Positions 14,529 to 16,970 of a DNA stretch of 16,970 nt are shown here, piece after piece. A program made the translations under genes and the position numbers. The notes beneath the pieces are model-generated. The model saw only the letters and a program-made list of their open reading frames with translations, was not told the origin of the DNA and did no database searches. This DNA comes from AC-32 sp035473395 (GTDB taxonomy: Bacteria; Actinomycetota; Thermoleophilia; Gaiellales; Gaiellaceae): positions 1 through 16,970 of the forward strand of contig DATIOF010000191.1 of NCBI GenBank assembly GCA_035473395.1, written 5' to 3'. Position 1 is the first letter of the stretch, and each line of letters starts with the position of its first letter.

Positions 14529-15610
14529 CGGCGCAGCAGCCGCGCGACCTGGACGAGTGCCGGCCTGAGGTCGTCGCGCGCGAAGACGGCGTCGACGTAC
14601 GGCGGCCGCTGCGGCGCGGGCGACTCGCCCGGCAGCAGCGTGATCGCCCAGCGCTTCCGCGCGCCGTTCGCAGACACCGGCTCGACCTGTTCGCCGGTGA
14701 GGTCGCGGTAGGCGATCAGGGGCAGGTCGACGCCGCACGCCGCTGCCAGCCCGTGCCACTGGAAGAGCCGCGGGTTGACCTCCATCAACTTGTAGGCGCC
14801 GTCGCGCGGGTCGCGCTTGAGCTCGACCTGCGAGAGCCCGTGGAACGAAAGCGCCCGCAAGAGCTTCAGGCCCTGGTCGACGACCTCGTCCACCCAGAGC
14901 GCCTCGCCGACGCGGCAGGTGCCGACGCCCGGCGGCGTCTGGCGCAGCTTGCGGCCGCTGAAGAGCCCGAGCGCCTCGCCGTCGGCGCGCAGGTACGAGC
15001 CGAGCGTGTAGAGCTCGTCGTCCCCGCCCGGGATCAGCTCCTGCACCATCGGCTCGTACGGCTCCGCCTGCGCGAACGCCCCATCGACCTCGGCCGCCGT
15101 CTCGCAGCGGAAGGCCTGGCGCTTGAAGCGCCGCTTGAAGCCCTCGGTCGACGATGGCTTGACCAGCACCGGGAAGCCGAGCTCCTCCGCGGCCGCGCGC
15201 GCTTCGGCGGCAGAAGCCGGATACGCCGTCCGCGGGACCGGGATCCCCGCCGTTTCGGCCGCCTCGAGCTGACCGCGCTTGGTCTGGATCCGCGCCAGCA
15301 CCTCCCACGGCGGGAACGGGTAGAGGAACTTCCCCTCGAGCCGGCCGGCCGCGCGGGCGATCGCGTTCAACGGCTCGTCGTGGGTTGCGAAGACCGGCGC
15401 ACCTTCGACGTCGAGCCCGGCCAGGAAGTCGACGAACGCCTCCTCGTCCTGCGGGTCGGGCGTCAGCCGCGGCTCCGCGTAGCGCGAGCGGAACCCGAGG
15501 GCGCTCGGCCGGTGGTCGAGCGCGAGCACGCGGATCCCGGCCCGCCCGAGCGAGCGCACCGCCGCGAGCCCGTTCACCCAGCCGACGTCGACGACGACCG
15601 CGGTGTTCAC
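14525..15610 (-). CDS. ATP-grasp carboxylate-amine ligase-like protein (first of two)
   Basis: The GTG start at 15610 lies in a GTGA overlap with the upstream stop, giving 361 residues; the longer open frame upstream overlaps the glycosyltransferase and is not credible. A GAGGAG lies 11 bases upstream of the start. The order is a Rossmann-like pre-ATP-grasp domain (VVVDVGWVNGLAAVRSLG, residues 5-22), then the ATP-grasp core. Core motifs are FPVLVKPSS (146-154), the lysine strand; VQELIPGGDDELY (189-201), the adenine-binding strand; QVELKRD (261-267); and LMEVNPRL (275-282), with metal-binding Glu and Asn. Family members join a carboxylate to an amine or similar nucleophile through an acyl phosphate; relatives include carbamoyl-phosphate-synthase-like and D-aspartate-ligase-like enzymes. 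In a glycan locus it could amidate a uronic acid or attach an amino acid. The substrate is unknown. It is a distant paralogue of the gene at 7823-8971. Confidence 0.88.
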   Translation of the reverse strand: MNTAVVVDVGWVNGLAAVRSLGRAGIRVLALDHRPSALGFRSRYAEPRLTPDPQDEEAFVDFLAGLDVEGAPVFATHDEPLNAIARAAGRLEGKFLYPFPPWEVLARIQTKRGQLEAAETAGIPVPRTAYPASAAEARAAAEELGFPVLVKPSSTEGFKRRFKRQAFRCETAAEVDGAFAQAEPYEPMVQELIPGGDDELYTLGSYLRADGEALGLFSGRKLRQTPPGVGTCRVGEALWVDEVVDQGLKLLRALSFHGLSQVELKRDPRDGAYKLMEVNPRLFQWHGLAAACGVDLPLIAYRDLTGEQVEPVSANGARKRWAITLLPGESPAPQRPPYVDAVFARDDLRPALVQVARLLRR

Positions 15611-16500
15611 CGAGAGAGCAGCTCCTCGACCGACGAGCCCGCGAGCCAGTCGGCCGTGTCCCCGTAGGTCCGCCCGCGGTCTCCGGGAAAGACCCACCCG
15701 CGCAGGCGCAGCGAGACGAGCAGCAGCCGCCGAGCACGCTCGGCCTCGCGCCGCCCCCGGTGCTTCTCCAGGAAGCGGAGGTGGCCGCGCACCTGCTCGC
15801 GGAACATCGGCCCCCAACTCTTCTTGGTCGTCGCTCCGCCCACGTGCACGAACTCCGCGTCGGGGGTGAAGAGCACCTTCCACCCTGCCTGCCGGAAGCG
15901 GTAGAGCCAGTCCGTCTCCTCGCTGAACATGAAGAAGTCCTCGTCGAAGAGGCCAACCGTATCGGCGGCCTCCCGGCGCACGAGCAGGACCGAGCCCATC
16001 AGGAACTCCGCCTCGTACGGCTCGTCATGCGCGAAGCCGGCGCCGTAGAAGGCGTTGACGGCCCGCGAGCGCGGCGCGAGCTTGCGCAGGAAGAGGTACT
16101 CGGTCGCGAGCCGCCAGAGCGTCGGGAAGCCTCGCACCGACCGCTGCAAACGCCCGTCCGGGTAGCGCAGCTTCGGCCCGACGACCGCCGCCTCGGGATG
16201 CGCCTCGCCGAAGGCGACCAGCCGCTCGAGCGCGCCTTCGGTGGCCCAGGCGTCCGAGTTCAGCAGCAGGAACCAGTCGCCGTCCGCGAGCCGCATGCCC
16301 GCATTCGAGCCGGCGCCGAAGCCCGTGTTCTCCTGTTCGATCACCCGGGCCTCGGGGAAGCGCTCGCGCACCAGCTCGACCGTGCCGTCGGTGGAGCCGT
16401 GGTCGACGACGATCGTCTCGTTCCCCCGCACGCTCTCGAGCGCCTGCTCCACCCACGGCAGCGCGTTGTAGGTGACGACGACGACGCTGACGTCAGCCAT
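15607..16500 (-). CDS. Family 2 glycosyltransferase, rhamnosyltransferase (WbbL-like) type
   Basis: A 297-residue soluble inverting glycosyltransferase with a GT-A fold. The N-terminus SVVVVTYNALPWVEQ (residues 5-19) and DHGSTDGT (33-40) form the nucleotide-sugar binding part. NTGFGAGSNAGMR (58-70) and LLLNSDAW (78-85) hold the metal-binding DxD equivalent. EFLMGSVLLVRR (164-176) and FSEETDWLYRFRQAGW (192-207) are the acceptor and catalytic-base region typical of the dTDP-rhamnosyl/galactofuranosyl transferase subgroup (WbbL, GlfT-like), and HVGGAT (219-224) is another usual motif. It probably adds one sugar to the undecaprenyl-linked repeat unit on the cytoplasmic face. Donor identity is not readable from sequence; rhamnose is the best guess. 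The ATG start overlaps the upstream stop by 8 bases and the stop forms GTGA with the next start, so it is tightly coupled on both sides. Length is normal for the family. Confidence 0.93.
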   Translation of the reverse strand: MADVSVVVVTYNALPWVEQALESVRGNETIVVDHGSTDGTVELVRERFPEARVIEQENTGFGAGSNAGMRLADGDWFLLLNSDAWATEGALERLVAFGEAHPEAAVVGPKLRYPDGRLQRSVRGFPTLWRLATEYLFLRKLAPRSRAVNAFYGAGFAHDEPYEAEFLMGSVLLVRREAADTVGLFDEDFFMFSEETDWLYRFRQAGWKVLFTPDAEFVHVGGATTKKSWGPMFREQVRGHLRFLEKHRGRREAERARRLLLVSLRLRGWVFPGDRGRTYGDTADWLAGSSVEELLSR

Positions 16501-16970
16501 TTTCGGGCGAGGCGCGCGTGAAGCCGCGCAGGCTCTGGTACGCGAGCAGCACCGCGCCGGGCACCGAGAGACAGAGCGTCACGACGAAGAACAGGAAGCC
16601 GGTCGCGAAGGCCTTGTCCGCGTCGACGCCGAGGTTGCCGAGGAAGCTGACGAAGAACGACTCGCGCACGGCGATCCCGTTCACCGAGATCGGCAACAGC
16701 AGGACGAGGAAGAGCAGCGGGCCCATCACGTAGTACGGCCGCGGCGAGAGGTCGACGCCCACCGCGCGGCCGGCGAGCCAGATCGCCAGCACCCGGATCG
16801 TCTGCACGGCGAGCGTGAGCGTGAAGACACCGAGCAGCAGCTGTGGGTGGTCGCGGTAGGCGTGGATGCCTTCGTAGGCCGCGCGGATCGGGCGCTCGAC
16901 CCGGATCAGGCGCAGCAGCGGCACCGTCTTCGCCAGCAGCGGCCGGGCCCGGCGCGAGAAGAGCGCGACC
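16493..16970 (-). CDS. LPG synthase/flippase-like membrane protein, C-terminal part (partial, right edge)
   Basis: The reading frame is open to the right edge, so the N-terminus is missing and about 158 C-terminal residues are present; an in-frame GTG at 16924 is probably internal. The visible part contains several hydrophobic segments and the stretch LPISVNGIAVRESFF, which matches the P-S-x-x-G-x-x-x-R-E signature of the lysylphosphatidylglycerol synthase transmembrane-region / UPF0104 / AglD family. Family members are multi-pass inner-membrane proteins. Some make or flip aminoacylated lipids and many sit in glycan clusters with unknown roles. The synthase form carries an extra C-terminal catalytic domain; this protein ends right after the membrane region, so it is the domain-less form. 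It overlaps the next gene by 8 bases. A role in lipid or lipid-linked sugar translocation in this locus is inference. Confidence 0.85.
   Translation of the reverse strand, partial: VALFSRRARPLLAKTVPLLRLIRVERPIRAAYEGIHAYRDHPQLLLGVFTLTLAVQTIRVLAIWLAGRAVGVDLSPRPYYVMGPLLFLVLLLPISVNGIAVRESFFVSFLGNLGVDADKAFATGFLFFVVTLCLSVPGAVLLAYQSLRGFTRASPENG

Larger units (their letters stand above)
1..16970 (-). other. Long co-directional polysaccharide operon (both ends open)
   Basis: All 16 genes lie on the minus strand with no gap larger than 12 bases. Overlaps of 4 bases occur at 15607-15610, 14525-14528, 12528-12531, 11281-11284, 9968-9971, 6732-6735, 6103-6106 and 2624-2627 (ATGA or GTGA). An 8-base overlap lies at 16493-16500, an 11-base overlap at 8961-8971 and a 1-base TGATG junction at 7823. 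Gaps of 9, 9, 12 and 9 bases follow the genes ending at 5189, 4070, 1377 and 495. There is no room for internal terminators between genes, so transcription as one unit and translational coupling are likely. Internal promoters inside coding sequence cannot be excluded by eye. Confidence 0.85.

Noticed and set aside
14529..15956. N-terminal extension of the GT-C-like gene giving a 1142-residue fusion
   Set aside because: The extension is an out-of-frame shadow of the ATP-grasp and GT2 genes; the hydrophobic protein begins at the GTG at 14528.
1..16970. CRISPR array, insertion sequence, tRNA or intrinsic terminator
   Set aside because: Genes are packed with gaps of at most 12 bases; no regular spaced repeats, transposase motifs, inverted terminal repeats, tRNA-like arms or hairpin plus T-run were seen.

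Overview
The window is GC-rich DNA packed end to end with genes, all read from the minus strand (right to left). I find 16 protein-coding genes: 14 complete and two cut by the window edges. Eleven of the 15 gene junctions overlap, seven of them by the 4-base ATGA/GTGA pattern, and the other four gaps are only 9 to 12 bases. This looks like part of one long polycistronic operon whose promoter lies beyond the right edge and whose end lies beyond the left edge. No stretch over 300 bases lacks a gene, and I see no rRNA, tRNA, CRISPR array, insertion sequence or intrinsic terminator. The base composition, the GTG/TTG starts and the types of protein suggest a high-GC actinobacterium, possibly a soil Thermoleophilia-type lineage. 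That placement is inference, as there is no phylogenetic marker here.

The content is a surface or exopolysaccharide assembly locus. In order of transcription it begins with the C-terminal part of an LPG-synthase/flippase-like membrane protein (right edge). A family 2 glycosyltransferase of rhamnosyltransferase type follows, then an ATP-grasp ligase and a large GT-C-like membrane glycosyltransferase. Next come a family 4 glycosyltransferase, an O-antigen ligase/Wzy-type polymerase, a second family 4 glycosyltransferase, a second ATP-grasp ligase and a third family 4 glycosyltransferase. After these are a short monotopic phosphoglycosyl transferase (the initiating enzyme), a FemAB/GNAT-fold acyltransferase and a membrane-anchored family 2 glycosyltransferase.

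The left third holds two paralogous PQQ-like beta-propeller proteins. One is a predicted lipoprotein with an extra N-terminal carboxypeptidase-regulatory-like domain; the other has an N-terminal membrane anchor. They are followed by a Wzz-like chain-length regulator and the N-terminal part of a polyprenol-phosphate-type family 2 glycosyltransferase (left edge).

A working model, which is inference, is as follows. The phosphoglycosyl transferase loads the first sugar phosphate on undecaprenyl phosphate at the inner face of the membrane, and the GT2 and GT4 enzymes extend the repeat unit. The ATP-grasp and FemAB-like proteins may add amino-acid or other amide decorations. The Wzy-like protein polymerises outside under control of the Wzz-like protein, and the GT-C-like protein may add lipid-linked sugar branches. 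The propeller pair, on the outer side of the membrane, may bind or guide the polymer. No Wzx flippase of the usual type is visible; it may lie outside the window. The most unusual aspects are the propeller pair and the combination of two ATP-grasp enzymes with a FemAB-like protein.
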